NCBI GenBank assembly: GCA_016712275.1
Contig: JADJRI010000008.1
Coordinates: forward strand, 1 to 64,000
Direction: 5' to 3'
DNA length: 64,000 bases
From: Planctomycetota bacterium
GTDB taxonomy: Bacteria > Planctomycetota > Phycisphaerae > UBA1845 > UTPLA1
In this document: positions 1 to 8,900 of the stretch, piece after piece
Position numbering within the stretch: position 1 is the first letter of the stretch
How the letters are laid out: each line of letters begins with the position of its first letter
Notes under the pieces: model-generated
What the model was told of the DNA's origin: nothing
What the model saw: the letters and a program-made list of their open reading frames with translations, nothing else
The model's database searches: none
Made by a program: the position numbers and the translations under genes

Positions 1-454
1 CCTCCTCCACCACGACCGGCCACACGCGGTACAGCAGCTCGTAGATCGCGCCGCGACCGTCGGCTTCGATGAATTTCGCGTGAATGCAAACGAGCCGCAG
101 GCCCTCGTCGATCTCGTAATCGTCGAGAACCGCGCGAGCGGCGTCGATGAGGGCGAAGGCGCCGGTGGTGGTGCCATCCCCGTGTCGCGGGTCGGCCTCG
201 GCCCGGAGCGTGCGGGCGGCGATGAAGATGGCGAATTTCGCGCCGCGGACCTGCTCGCGCACCTCGGGGGCGCAGGGTTCCTCGATGAAGGCGACGTAAG
301 CCGCGGGGAGGTGCTCGCGGAAGATGGCCTCGCGATGGGCCGCGCGCCAGCCGCCGGACGCGCCGGTGACGGATTCGAAGGCGGGCGCGGCGGAGATTTC
401 GGCGGTTTCAAGCTGGGCGATGATGTCGAGTTCGTAGTTGCCGAGGCGGGACAT
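1..454 (-). CDS. Mu gp37-like virion protein (DUF1834), 3' end outside window
   Basis: The frame is open from its ATG to the window edge, so the C-terminus is missing. I read it as the gp37-type protein of Mu-like phages, a small virion protein encoded between gp36 and the tail genes. The call rests mainly on its place directly after gp36 on the same strand; the residue pattern (start MSRLGNYELDIIAQLE, then an Ala/Glu-rich helical part) is compatible with the family but not diagnostic. A GGAGA ribosome binding site lies about eight bases before the ATG. Tail genes would be expected further left, beyond the window. Confidence 0.6.
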   Translation of the reverse strand, partial: MSRLGNYELDIIAQLETAEISAAPAFESVTGASGGWRAAHREAIFREHLPAAYVAFIEEPCAPEVREQVRGAKFAIFIAARTLRAEADPRHGDGTTTGAFALIDAARAVLDDYEIDEGLRLVCIHAKFIEADGRGAIYELLYRVWPVVVEE

Positions 455-502
455 TTTTCGAGTCTCCAGTTTCGAGTTGCGAGCGACGAGTTTCAGATGC
501 TC

Positions 503-567
503 CGTCCGGCACGGAGGCCGGACGCTACGCGGGTGTGGCACCGGCTATTAGCCGGTGCCACACCCGC
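503..567. repeat. Two REP-like palindromes inside the prophage head operon
   Basis: A smaller palindrome (8-base arms at 503-510 and 517-524) is followed by a perfect 17-base stem (529-545 with 551-567) around a TATTA loop. The second has the core GGCTATTAGCC and is closely related to the palindrome near 10.2 kb. It separates gp36 from gp37 and is not part of either coding frame. Looser relatives (cores such as GTGGCACCGG) follow directly and also lie before the capsid gene around 2231-2310. Confidence 0.7.
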
Positions 568-635
568 TTCCAAACCGGCGATTTGCCGGCACCACAGTGG
601 GCCATGCCTGTGGCACCGATTCCACGGTGAATGCA

Positions 636-1079
636 CTACAACTGGTCCAGGGTTTCGCGGGTCATGGAGCGGGCGGGGCCGGTGTTTTCGGCGAGAATGC
701 CCAGCGTCGTCGGCTCCGCAAGGGCCACGCCCGCCGGAAGTTGCACCACGGCCGACGCGACCCGGCCCAGCCATGTCACGGCCTCGGCATAGGCTCGAAC
801 CACATCGGGCGGAACGGGCGGCTTGCGGCGGTGAAGCCGGTAAACGGCGATATCGAGCACAAACGACGTCAGCACGGCCGCCACCTCCGGCGACGACGTG
901 ACATCGACCGGCACGGTATATCGCGTGGCGAGATAGCTGTTCGCCTCGCCTTCCGCGCCGAGGCGGGCTTCGTCGGCTTTTGTCGCATCGGCCATGCCGG
1001 TCCCGGCGTCGTCGGTGAGCTGGATGTAAAGGGCCGTGCCAAGGCGGCTTTCGATGTTGGCATTGGTGATGTAGGACAT
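636..1079 (-). CDS. Mu gp36-like protein (DUF1320)
   Basis: A 147-residue protein of the gp36 family of Mu-like phages, a probable head-tail joining or head completion protein. The family signature is the start MSYITNANIESRLG, an early acidic surface, and a helical middle part (AYAEAVTWLGRVASAVV). Length is normal for the family. A strong AGGAGG site seven bases before the ATG fixes the start. It follows the capsid gene on the same strand, as in Mu, although about 220 bases of non-phage-looking sequence separate the two. Confidence 0.8.
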   Translation of the reverse strand: MSYITNANIESRLGTALYIQLTDDAGTGMADATKADEARLGAEGEANSYLATRYTVPVDVTSSPEVAAVLTSFVLDIAVYRLHRRKPPVPPDVVRAYAEAVTWLGRVASAVVQLPAGVALAEPTTLGILAENTGPARSMTRETLDQL

Positions 1080-1107
1080 GGGAACCTCCTGATGAATGAC
1101 GAATTCA

Positions 1108-1292
1108 GAATAGCGAATAGCGAAAACATGAAGTCAATTCGTGCCGGCCGTCGCCTAATGTGTCCAAGAATTGATTCTTTTGCTGCCTCGGCCCGGCAGG
1201 GAACGGGTCACGCTGACTGTCATGCGAATGCGAAAAGCGCGGCGAACAGCGAAAGAAGGTCCACTCCTTTCGCTATTCGCCATTCGCTATTC
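1108..1292. repeat. Inverted pair of GAATAGCGAATAGCGA-type repeats between gp36 and capsid genes
   Basis: The sequence around 1108-1123 returns in inverted, slightly longer form at 1268-1292. The pair brackets about 145 bases with no credible gene. Such AT-richer motifs are unlike the surrounding phage genes and look like a small mobile or host-type intergenic element inserted in the operon. No transposase is present. Confidence 0.45.
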
Positions 1293-1299
1293 TTCATTC

Positions 1300-2214
1300 T
1301 CAGACAAAGTCGCTTCTCACCGCATACTGCCAATACCCATACGCCATCCGATACCGCGCCCGTACGCCGAAGAGGAATTTCTCCCGGCGGAAGCCCTCGT
1401 CGGAATCCTCGGTCAGGGCGTTGAACTCGATCGGCTCGCGGTCCTGAAAGATGAACGGCCGCACGACGCCATCCGTCTTCATCAAATACCACTTCGACGC
1501 ATCGGTGAGCCACGGGAATGACACCACCGAGGCGATGCCCGCGAGCACGTTGGTCTGGTTGTTGATGATCGTCGCGTTGATGGCCTCGGTGGCGACGAAG
1601 AGCATGGTCGCGGGGACGACGCAGACGAGGCCGGCGGCCGACAGCATCATCGGCTCGCCCTGATCGTCCTTGTAGCCGAGCATGGCGGCGATGGCCTCCT
1701 TCAGGGCTTCCTTGAATTCCGGCACGGTCGGCGCATCGGTGGCGACGGCGTTGTAGGTGAGCAGGTTGCTCTGATTGCCCGATGCGCCGGAGGCATGGGT
1801 CGCGTTGAAGAAGCTCACGCCGTCATAGCTGTTGTTGCCGGCGGTTTCGCCAAGGGTGAGAAGCTGGGCGATGAGGTAATCCTTGTGGGTGGCGGCGCGC
1901 TGTGCCAGTTCGCTGACACGCAGTCGGATCTGGCCGGTCTGGTCGTCGCTGATCTCGTCGCGATCGACCTCGAGGGTCGCCTCGTATTTCAGATTCTCGA
2001 TGGAATAGCTCTCGGTGCGCAGGCCCTTCGCCAGTCGTCCGGTGCCCCACTCGCGCACCTGCGGCACCGTGCCGAGCCATTTGTAGGTTTCGCGATCGGA
2101 ATTCGAGGCGATGCGCGTCGAAAGATCCGCGAAATGGGTCTTGGTGGCATCGAAGCGGTTGAAGAATTCGCCGCGAAGGCCCTTGGTGAGCAGTCCGGTG
2201 TTGATGATCGCCAT
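1300..2214 (-). CDS. Mu-like major capsid protein (gpT)
   Basis: A 304-residue major head subunit of the Mu gpT type. The N-terminus MAIINTGLLTKGLRGEFFNRF and the ending YRMAYGYWQYAVRSDFV are family-like, and length matches gpT (about 300). The first half holds the conserved block around KGLRTESYSIENLKYEATLEV, and the centre has an FFNATHASGASGNQSN stretch. The start is set by a GAAAGG site before the ATG; longer frames upstream run through a palindromic intergenic repeat and are not credible. It lies after the cement protein gene and before gp36, the Mu order. Confidence 0.9.
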   Translation of the reverse strand: MAIINTGLLTKGLRGEFFNRFDATKTHFADLSTRIASNSDRETYKWLGTVPQVREWGTGRLAKGLRTESYSIENLKYEATLEVDRDEISDDQTGQIRLRVSELAQRAATHKDYLIAQLLTLGETAGNNSYDGVSFFNATHASGASGNQSNLLTYNAVATDAPTVPEFKEALKEAIAAMLGYKDDQGEPMMLSAAGLVCVVPATMLFVATEAINATIINNQTNVLAGIASVVSFPWLTDASKWYLMKTDGVVRPFIFQDREPIEFNALTEDSDEGFRREKFLFGVRARYRMAYGYWQYAVRSDFV

Positions 2215-2322
2215 GATTTTTCCCTTTCTTGTGGCACCGGCGTCTCGCCGGTGCGGAATGACACTTTTGTGACTTACGACGGTTTCGACATGGGCGGGAC
2301 GCCTGTGCCACATTGCTGACGC

Positions 2323-3078
2323 TTACGGCAACTCCGTATAACGAATGGTCAACAGGCCGCCCGCGCCGGCGGTGCTGGTGGCCTGGCCGACTTTGGCGTG
2401 AATGGGAACGCCAGCGCCGAATGTACGGGCGACGAGCGTCAGGATGGCCGGCGTGTTCGTCGTGAGCGTCGTGAGATTGAACGCATCGACCATCTCGTCC
2501 GGGTCGGCCACGACCGTGCCGACATCGAGCAGGCCCGCATCGGGCACGGTGCGAAAGACGACCTCGGCGCTGATGATGCGAATGGGACGCTGGGGAATCA
2601 GGATGGTGTGCGTCATCGCGGCACTGGTCGAGCTGGTCAGAGGGGCATGCACCGCCAGTTCGGCAAACTGCCCGCCCACGGGCATGATGCGCACGATGCC
2701 GACATTGGTGCTGACGCCGGCCATGACGATGCCCACAAACGATGCGCCCTGCGACGGCGCGACGGTGGCCGACTCTTCATCGGTCGCATAGACCGCCGCG
2801 CCGATCAGCGCCTGCGTGGCGCCGGTGACGGGAAGAACGAAATCGCCCTGTGTATAAAGGCGGATACTCTCATCACCGGCCGCGCCGGGGGAGTTGTCGA
2901 TCTCTTCATAGGCGATACCCGCGAAGTGGTCGCCCGCGGTGAGATTTCGGGCATGGCCGCTCGCGCGATCGATGCCGACAAAAGCGCCCTTGAGGATGTG
3001 GGCCATGGCCGCGACCGGGCAGGCGCGGAGTTCCTGATCGACGTAGCGATTGAGTTCACGATTTGCGGTGAGTGCCAT
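2323..3078 (-). CDS. Probable capsid cement/decoration protein
   Basis: A 251-residue protein between protease and capsid genes, the place where Mu-like phages encode a decoration or cement protein. The N-terminal half (ELRACPVAAMAHILKGAFVG, then DHFAGIAYEEIDNS and IRLYTQGDFVLPV) resembles the DUF2190-type capsid cement family, a small beta barrel. The second half (from about residue 130) is an extra beta-rich domain that I do not recognise. An AAAGGA site precedes the ATG. Function is inferred from position and the N-terminal pattern. Confidence 0.65.
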   Translation of the reverse strand: MALTANRELNRYVDQELRACPVAAMAHILKGAFVGIDRASGHARNLTAGDHFAGIAYEEIDNSPGAAGDESIRLYTQGDFVLPVTGATQALIGAAVYATDEESATVAPSQGASFVGIVMAGVSTNVGIVRIMPVGGQFAELAVHAPLTSSTSAAMTHTILIPQRPIRIISAEVVFRTVPDAGLLDVGTVVADPDEMVDAFNLTTLTTNTPAILTLVARTFGAGVPIHAKVGQATSTAGAGGLLTIRYTELP

Positions 3079-3139
3079 GATTTTTTCCTTTCGTTGATCT
3101 TGCCTGTTTTCGGTTTCTTCATATCGATTACACGACTTC

Positions 3140-4141
3140 TCAATTCATGCCGCGCAGGGCGTTGGCGACATAGGCGTCCTCGGTGCAGAGCTTTTCGAGA
3201 AAGTTACGATGGGCGCGCCATTCCTGCCGTGCCAGACTCTCGGCACACTTGCGCGACGATTCGCTCGACGGCAACGATGAACGGCCCGGCGGCTGGGTTC
3301 GGCCTGCAGCAACGACCAGCGGCGCATGCGCCTGCCAGCGGTCGAATTCCGCCGGATCGCGCACGGCCAGGGCATGGGCCCATTCCTTCTGCGAAGGCGA
3401 GAGCTTGCCGGCGCTCATGGCCAGTGCCACGCGGTCGGCCGCGGCCCGATGGGCGTCGGCATGCTGCAATTCGCGAATCCGGCCGACGGCCGTTCGAAGC
3501 ACGATCTCATCCACGGCGTTGGCTTCGAGCGACAGGGCGATCTTCAGCGCGGCCAGATGGGTCTCGGCCGCGCCAATCTCAGCGGCGGCGGGCGCACGAT
3601 TGACGACCGCCTTCATGCCGACGATGGCGGGCTTATTGGTGAGTGCCACGGAGTGGACACCGACCAGCCGGCCATCGCTCTTGCGCACGAGAGCGACGGG
3701 CGAAAGATAGCGATACGCGCGCTGAGCCAGGCGCTGCGCGCCGTCGCCGGTCCATGCAACGTTGGCCCAGAGGCCCGGTTCGGCCGGATGATGGTCGCGA
3801 CCGGCGTCGGCCGGTGAAACCTTCGTTAGGCCCTTGATCCAACCGGCCGCAGGGGCGAGGCCGTCGGGCGAGCTGAACGCGCCGCCGAGGGTCTGGTGTT
3901 CATAGTCGATGGGCAAATCGGTGCCGTGGGCGGCAAAGGCGGCAAGGGTCTCATCGGCCGCGGCATCGTCGAGAATGAAGGAACCCGTGTCGCTTTGAAT
4001 ATCTCCCCAGGGGACGATGAGCACCCGCTCCGGCACTGGTGCATTTGTCGCGGCACCTTCGCCGATGTGTGCGGAGGCGAGAACGACGCAAACGGTTTCT
4101 TTTGTTTTTCCATACTTGCAATCACTTTGATGAGATGACAT
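3140..4141 (-). CDS. Mu-like prohead protease (protein I)
   Basis: A 333-residue head maturation protease of the Mu I family, which cleaves the scaffold and head proteins during assembly. Visible family motifs are PIDYEHQTLGG (about residue 75) and VHSVALTNKPAIVG (about residue 155). The C-terminal third is charged and helical, as expected for a scaffold-like region; in Mu the scaffold Z is made from an internal start in this gene. A textbook GGAGG site six bases before the ATG sets the start. The gp30/F-type gene usually found between portal and protease is missing here. Confidence 0.85.
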   Translation of the reverse strand: MSSHQSDCKYGKTKETVCVVLASAHIGEGAATNAPVPERVLIVPWGDIQSDTGSFILDDAAADETLAAFAAHGTDLPIDYEHQTLGGAFSSPDGLAPAAGWIKGLTKVSPADAGRDHHPAEPGLWANVAWTGDGAQRLAQRAYRYLSPVALVRKSDGRLVGVHSVALTNKPAIVGMKAVVNRAPAAAEIGAAETHLAALKIALSLEANAVDEIVLRTAVGRIRELQHADAHRAAADRVALAMSAGKLSPSQKEWAHALAVRDPAEFDRWQAHAPLVVAAGRTQPPGRSSLPSSESSRKCAESLARQEWRAHRNFLEKLCTEDAYVANALRGMN

Positions 4142-4260
4142 TTGAATCCTCCAATGGGTTTGAGATGTCCTGTTTCGAGAATCTGTCATTCGCTTCGGCG
4201 ATAACCCTTTCGATTTCACCGCCGCGACGCCGGCGTCATGGCGGCGTTGAGATGCGTTTG

Positions 4261-5549
4261 TCACGTCACTGCTGATTCGCCCAACGCAGGCTCGCCGTTT
4301 GCTGCTTCGGGAATGCCGAGCGACGCATGGGCCCATCGCGCGGCACGCGCAGGCCGAAGGCCTTGGGTCGTCGCGAGCACCTCGGCCAGTTCGCGCGGCG
4401 CGAGCGTCCGGTCGGGAATGCGCCGGAAATGCGGCACCGGCGCATCGGGACCGAATTGGAACCGGGTGAGCGGCGACAATATGTCGCGACGGAGGGTGTG
4501 GGCTTCCTTTCGCAGATCGTCGTCGCGAATGTCACGGCGGACGCGATCATGCACGCCGGCCCGCCGGCGCGGCGAAGACAGCGGATCGTGTCGGTGGTCA
4601 GCGTCTGGCCGAGCCAGGCCTTGCTGATCTCGCGGTCAAAATAGAGGCAGAGATTTTCAAACAAATTCGTCTCGCCCGGCAGGCGGGTTTGCTTGATGTC
4701 GATTTCCACTGCCTTCGAAAAGATGCCGGTCGCATCCGCGCCAAGCTGCTTCAGCATGTCGAGCAGCTCTCGCTTTTCAACGGCGGTGGCGTTCGGCTGA
4801 TAGCGGGCAATGCGCACCGGCATGCCGAAGACTTCCGCGAAAATAAGCCAGTCCTTGATCGCAAAATGCTTGCCGAGATAGGCCATCGCCGTGACACGCG
4901 GCAGGCCGCCGCGCATCGGAAGCCCGCTGGCGGCATGCGGCGTGTGAATCGCAAACTTGTCGGCCGGCGGGACAATGCCGTCGCGCGGGGAATCGGCGGT
5001 GAGGATGCGCAGCGCTCCGGCATCGCTGAACGCGAGACGTCCGAAGTCGATGGGCAAAAGGTCGACCAGCCGCACGCCGCCGGATCCGGCTCCCCACACC
5101 AGCTCGACGACGGCGATGTTGCGGCAAATGCGAATGACAAATGGGCGAGCGCGTCTTCGAAGCCGGGCAGATCGCGGGGTTTCATTGCAAAACGCGGCCG
5201 CCTCATCGGCCTGCGCGGCCGGCGTTTCTCAGTGTGCCCGCCCCCAGCCCGGCAACTCGGCGGCCGAGACAACCTCCCACGGCAGACCGGTGACGGCCAG
5301 CCGACGCGTGTTGGCGACGCTGTAAAGGTGGGCGTCTTTCTCCTCCATCTGCTCGTACAGTTCCATCTGGGCCGAGAGCGAGCCGGCGTCGGCTTCGCGA
5401 AAGATCGAGATGAGACGCTGCGGCGTCAGACCGTCGGCCGGATAGTCGCGGAAGAGATCGTCCGGGCCGCGGCCGACGAGAATGCCGGCGCGCGGCGGCG
5501 ACGCGGGTTTACTTCGCAGTGCATTGACGATTCGCATGAGTGCATTCAT
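4261..5549 (-). pseudogene. Mu gp29-like portal protein (DUF935), broken by at least three frameshifts
   Basis: Portal proteins form the DNA entry ring of the head. Coding pieces are spread over several frames. The N-terminal part (MNALMRIVNALRSKPASPP to LPWEVVSAAELPGW) breaks near 5250. A short piece follows (MKPRDLPGFEDALAHLSFAF), then a break near 5130. The central part (AVVELVWGAGSGGVRLVDLLPIDFGR to KAWLGQTLTTDTIRC) breaks near 4570. The C-terminal piece ends near 4261. LPWEV, the WGAG block and the LGQTLTT motif identify the family. The combined length of about 430 residues is near normal, so it is either recently inactivated or damaged by sequencing indels. GGAGA precedes the ATG. Confidence 0.8.
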
Positions 5550-5591
5550 GTCAGTCTCCAATTCTTGCTGCCGCTTATGCGGCACTTCATC

Positions 5592-5736
5592 AGAGCCGCG
5601 CCCGTCAGGAAGCGGTCGGCGTTCGAAACAGTCGGCACGCGATGGCACTGTTGGCTTCGCACGCAGGCGAGCTCCCTTTCAAATCGAATGGTTCCGCGAC
5701 TTCACATGCCCACCGCTTCCTCACGGGCGCGGCTCT
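5592..5736. repeat. Inverted repeat with 24-base arms between portal and terminase
   Basis: The arms at 5592-5615 and 5713-5736 are reverse complements with one mismatch and enclose about 97 bases. The arm core (CCTCACGGGCGCGGCTCT) resembles a repeat that, in frame, reads like LPHGRGS and is common in planctomycete intergenic DNA. It lies between two head genes, so it is a post-integration insertion or a host-type repeat rather than phage sequence. Confidence 0.65.
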
Positions 5737-5760
5737 GCTTTGCCGGTTCCAAAAACGCAG

Positions 5761-7161
5761 TCACCAGACTCCCTCCCGTACGAATCGCATCGAATCACCG
5801 CCAATGAAACCCGCGGCGCCGGTGTCGATGGCCGCGTCGCGGGCTGCGTGCAGACCGAGCGCCGCGGCCCAGAAGCGGTCACCGTGGCCGCCGGACGAAC
5901 GATTCGCGTCGAAGCGAACATGGCCCGTGGACGAGGCGCTTCGCGCGATGGAGTGCCAGTCGTTTGACACATCCGGGTCAGCCGGAATGCGCAGCAGCTC
6001 GCGCTCCGCCATCACCCGCACCTGGCCGGCCAACTGGCCCTTGAGCGCCGGCGTGAAAGTGAGACCTTCGACGCGGTGATCGCCGTAGCGATGAACCAGC
6101 CGCTCGGCCAGGTGCATACCCATGCCCGTTGCATCGATGCAGCATCGCCGGACATTTTGCTTATCGAGAATGAATGAGACCGCCGCCTCCTGTGCCGCGA
6201 ATGGGGCATTGCGAAGCACGCGCACGCCGAGCGTTTCATACGCCTCGCCATCCAGCCGCCAGACCCAGATCGCGGTGACATCGCGAAGCCGGCCGACATC
6301 GACGCCGGCATAAATGTCCGCGCCCGGCCGGTCGATCGCGGACTCGTCGAGATCGATGCCCAGTCGCTCGTTCTGACACGATCGAATGAGGGCATAGGGC
6401 ATGAAGCTGGTGGTTTCATCGAGGAATTCGCAGCAGAATTCCTGCCGCCAGATCTGGTCGTCGTCGATCGCGCGGCGCATCGCGCCGGGATCGACCCGCA
6501 GGCCCTGCGACACCGCGTCGGCCAAAGTGATGGTCGAACAGGCGAATTCCGGGTTGTTGCGCAGGGTGCAAAAAAGGTTCGACTGGCCGCGCGGCGTCGA
6601 GGCGATGTCGAGTTCGCCGTCGCCGCGCAGCAGCGTCGGGAACAATGCCGCCCAAATGGCATCGTCGTCGCGGTGCATCGCGAATTCATCGAGAAAGACG
6701 TCACCGGAAAAGCCGCGGGCGGTCATCGGGTTGGCCGGCAGCGCGATGATGCGCACGTTGTTGGTCAGCCGGGCCTCAAGGCCGCCGATCGCCATGCCGT
6801 TGAGGTCGGCATGGCCGGCAAGGTCGCAGGCCGCCTGAAGCACGTGACAGTGCATGCGGACTTTTTGCATCACTTCGCGGCTCTGGCGCTCGCCCGCGGA
6901 GAGAATGATCTGGTTGCGGCCGCGCATGAGTCCGCGAATGACGCGCCGCAGGCTGAAAGTGAAGCTCTTGCCGAGTTGGCGCGACCAGCAGTTCCAGGTG
7001 AAGCGGGCTGGTGCCGACACCGCGGCACGCTGATAGGGCATGAGCGTGACCACCGGTGCGCCCCGCGATGCCGCATGGTTGCCAGGTGCGCCGCCACCCG
7101 CATCGCCTGATGCCAAGGATTGGGCATCTATCTGCCTGTCGCGTCCGTTGAAGCGCTGCAT
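5761..7161 (-). CDS. Mu-like large terminase (gp28 type)
   Basis: A 466-residue DNA-packaging motor and nuclease. A Walker A-like SRQLGKSFTFS lies near residue 60 and a Walker B-like DVFLDEFA near 150, followed by the coupling motif IASTPRG. The nuclease part has AGVDVGRLRDVTAIWV near residue 290 and a later acidic stretch. Length is typical. A GGAG site eight bases before the ATG supports the start. No small terminase (gp27) or early Mu genes appear upstream, so the remnant begins here. Confidence 0.85.
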   Translation of the reverse strand: MQRFNGRDRQIDAQSLASGDAGGGAPGNHAASRGAPVVTLMPYQRAAVSAPARFTWNCWSRQLGKSFTFSLRRVIRGLMRGRNQIILSAGERQSREVMQKVRMHCHVLQAACDLAGHADLNGMAIGGLEARLTNNVRIIALPANPMTARGFSGDVFLDEFAMHRDDDAIWAALFPTLLRGDGELDIASTPRGQSNLFCTLRNNPEFACSTITLADAVSQGLRVDPGAMRRAIDDDQIWRQEFCCEFLDETTSFMPYALIRSCQNERLGIDLDESAIDRPGADIYAGVDVGRLRDVTAIWVWRLDGEAYETLGVRVLRNAPFAAQEAAVSFILDKQNVRRCCIDATGMGMHLAERLVHRYGDHRVEGLTFTPALKGQLAGQVRVMAERELLRIPADPDVSNDWHSIARSASSTGHVRFDANRSSGGHGDRFWAAALGLHAARDAAIDTGAAGFIGGDSMRFVREGVW

Positions 7162-7333
7162 CGCCGAACTCCAGCGCGGCGCGAGTTTCGTGCCGCACCC
7201 ATGACTCTTGCTCAGCGCTCCGCAGGAAGGCGGGTTGTAAAGAAAAGCATCCGCGCGGAAGTGCGGCGACGGACGCGCAAGGCATGGTCGATCAATGGGT
7301 TATAGTTAGAAAAGTGTTAGGATTGAAGGCTGT

Positions 7334-7362
7334 GATTCTCGTGCGACGGCGCGGCGAGAATC
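7334..7362 (-). terminator. Hairpin after the zinc-ribbon membrane gene
   Basis: Eight-base arms (GATTCTCG at 7334-7341, CGAGAATC at 7355-7362) form a GC-containing hairpin right at the stop codon of the leftward gene. There is no U-run after it, so intrinsic termination is uncertain; it may only stabilise the 3' end. Confidence 0.35.
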
Positions 7363-7861
7363 AGGCGATTGATTGTGGAATGGACTTTTGCTCCGCCGTA
7401 ATTTTCGCGCCACACTCCGAACAGACGCCGCTGGTGTTGCCGGTGAGGTTGTAGCCGCATTTAGGGCAATGGCATGGACTAAGGCGGTGTCGGTCTTTGT
7501 AAAAGAGGACCGACGTCGGCAAGACTGCGAAAACAATAGGGATCCAATAGGGCAACATCAGAATATCAGAAGTTTTTATTCTCATTCCTTGGCGAAATAT
7601 GTATGTTCCATCGATCTCTGGCCATAAAAATTCGATTCGCGACCATTCGCCACTCCAGCACTCGTTGTACGTAAGCCACGACCGATTCGGTGGAAAGAAA
7701 TAGAATTCCATCTGGTTTTCTTGGAATACAATCGATAAACGATTCGAAAGACAGATTGCGACTCCGAATCGAAGTGTAAGAATCCACACAACAAGGAGAA
7801 AAGCAATCGAGAAAAGTCCGGTGCATTTCATGATCCATCCAATATGCGAATGGGAGTGCAT
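7361..7861 (-). CDS. Small membrane protein with C-terminal zinc ribbon
   Basis: A 166-residue protein with a hydrophobic N-terminal segment (LFSIAFLLVVWILTL), a periplasmic-type middle rich in aromatic residues, a second membrane segment (IPIVFAVLPTSVLFY) and a C-terminal zinc ribbon (CPKCGYNLTGN, CSECG). This architecture is common in planctomycetes; the function is unknown. The start is supported by its rightward neighbour, which has the same length before the first membrane segment and a nearly identical sequence around its ATG. The two are tandem paralogues about ten bases apart. Confidence 0.7.
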   Translation of the reverse strand: MHSHSHIGWIMKCTGLFSIAFLLVVWILTLRFGVAICLSNRLSIVFQENQMEFYFFPPNRSWLTYNECWSGEWSRIEFLWPEIDGTYIFRQGMRIKTSDILMLPYWIPIVFAVLPTSVLFYKDRHRLSPCHCPKCGYNLTGNTSGVCSECGAKITAEQKSIPQSIA

Positions 7862-7870
7862 GATTGCATT

Positions 7871-8346
7871 CTACCCGGCTGCAGCGAGAGATTCATCAGC
7901 GGGCCGTTTCGTGCCGCATTCGGAGCAGGTGCCGCTGGTGTTGTTGACCATGTTGTAACCGCAACGACGACAGTGACCGGGCTGGGGCGTCGGTCGATCA
8001 GCCAAAATGTAAGTGCGATCAGAAAAAACGTGCCGAATGGCAACCAAAGAGGAATGAACACGCCGTTCGCCCCTGGCCATGACATTGTCGATGGCCACGT
8101 AAGCCCTGAGCCAGAAGGGCCGGTCAAGTGTGCATCCGTCAGGCTGAAAAACTCACGAGAATTAGACGAATGAAGCCCTGGCATCGACATGACCATTGTG
8201 CAGCCGTCCATAATCACAAAGGCCCATCCGTCGCCGACGTAGCCGAGCGATTTGAAATTGCTGATTGTCCATGTGGCTGCGATAAGGACGCTTGCAAGGA
8301 CGGAGGTCCATTTCACGATGCGGCGTATTCGGGGAAAGGAGCGCAT
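7871..8346 (-). CDS. Paralogous zinc-ribbon membrane protein (frameshift)
   Basis: This has the same design as the neighbour: N-terminal membrane segment (TSVLASVLIAATW), extracytoplasmic middle, second membrane segment (PFGTFFLIALTFWLI) and zinc ribbon (CRRCGYNMVN, CSECGTKRP). The frame breaks near 7990, just before the ribbon; the full protein needs one base changed. It ends with TAG followed by about nine bases to the start of the next gene, the same spacing and sequence that precede its own start. Function unknown. Confidence 0.6.
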
Positions 8347-8347
8347 A

Positions 8348-8396
8348 ATTGCATTCTACCCGCCCGCGGCAAGAGATTCATTAACAGGCCGCTTCA
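8348..8396 (-). pseudogene. 3' tail of a third zinc-ribbon paralogue
   Basis: Only the last fifteen or so codons remain (reading KRPVNESLAAGG then TAG), placed exactly as a complete upstream paralogue would be. The junction to unrelated sequence falls where a REP-like palindrome begins. It looks like a tandem copy lost by deletion or replaced by the repeat element. Confidence 0.6.
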
Positions 8397-8745
8397 GCGG
8401 TCTTCCCCGAAGGGCTGTAGGCCAGTCGTTTACGGCTGGTTCGTCGAGCGAGAGTGAAGTCCTTAGCCCGTTTCAACGGGCTTACCCGGCAGGGCTGGCC
8501 TTTAGGCATTGGCAGGGTCCGGCTGAGCGAGGCGTTCGAGGCGACCGTGAACTGGGCCATTTGCGTGACGCGCTTCCTGATTTCGAATGAAGGCGACAAC
8601 CCCGTCCGTGTCCTTCGTGCCGAAACTCGCGACGCCATAATGCTAAAGCCCGCGAGCAAGCCCGTTGAAACGGGCTATGGCACGAATGACGTCATCATAA
8701 CCAGCCCTGTAGGACTGGCCTACAACCCTTCGGGGAAGGCCCGTG
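8395..8745. repeat. Inverted REP-like cluster
   Basis: The block at about 8395-8424 returns inverted at about 8711-8741 (core CTTCGGGGAAG / GGCCTAC). Inside, the palindrome AGCCCGTTTCAACGGGCT near 8464 returns inverted near 8660. The nested arrangement is typical of REP pairs. No gene lies inside; the reading frames are short and compositionally poor. Confidence 0.6.
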
Positions 8746-8797
8746 AACGGGCCATTCTGGAGACTGACTACCATTTGGCACAATACACGACAATGTT

Positions 8798-8870
8798 CTA
8801 TCCGGTTGAAGCGGGAGTTTCATCGGCGGGCCGCTTCGTGCCACATTCGCGGCAGAAGATACATGTCTGC
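8798..8870 (-). pseudogene. 3' tail of a fourth zinc-ribbon paralogue
   Basis: The reverse strand reads a partial ribbon end, CRECGTKRPADET, followed by the usual ending and a stop. The rest of the gene is absent on its upstream side. With the tail at 8348 it shows that this family once had at least four tandem members. Confidence 0.55.
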
Positions 8871-8900
8871 ACCAAGTCAGATTGGACCCTCTCAATACAC

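Noticed and set aside
1..7161. Complete Mu-like prophage
   Set aside because: No transposase A/B, lysis or repressor genes lie to the right of the terminase, and ordinary host-type genes begin right away.
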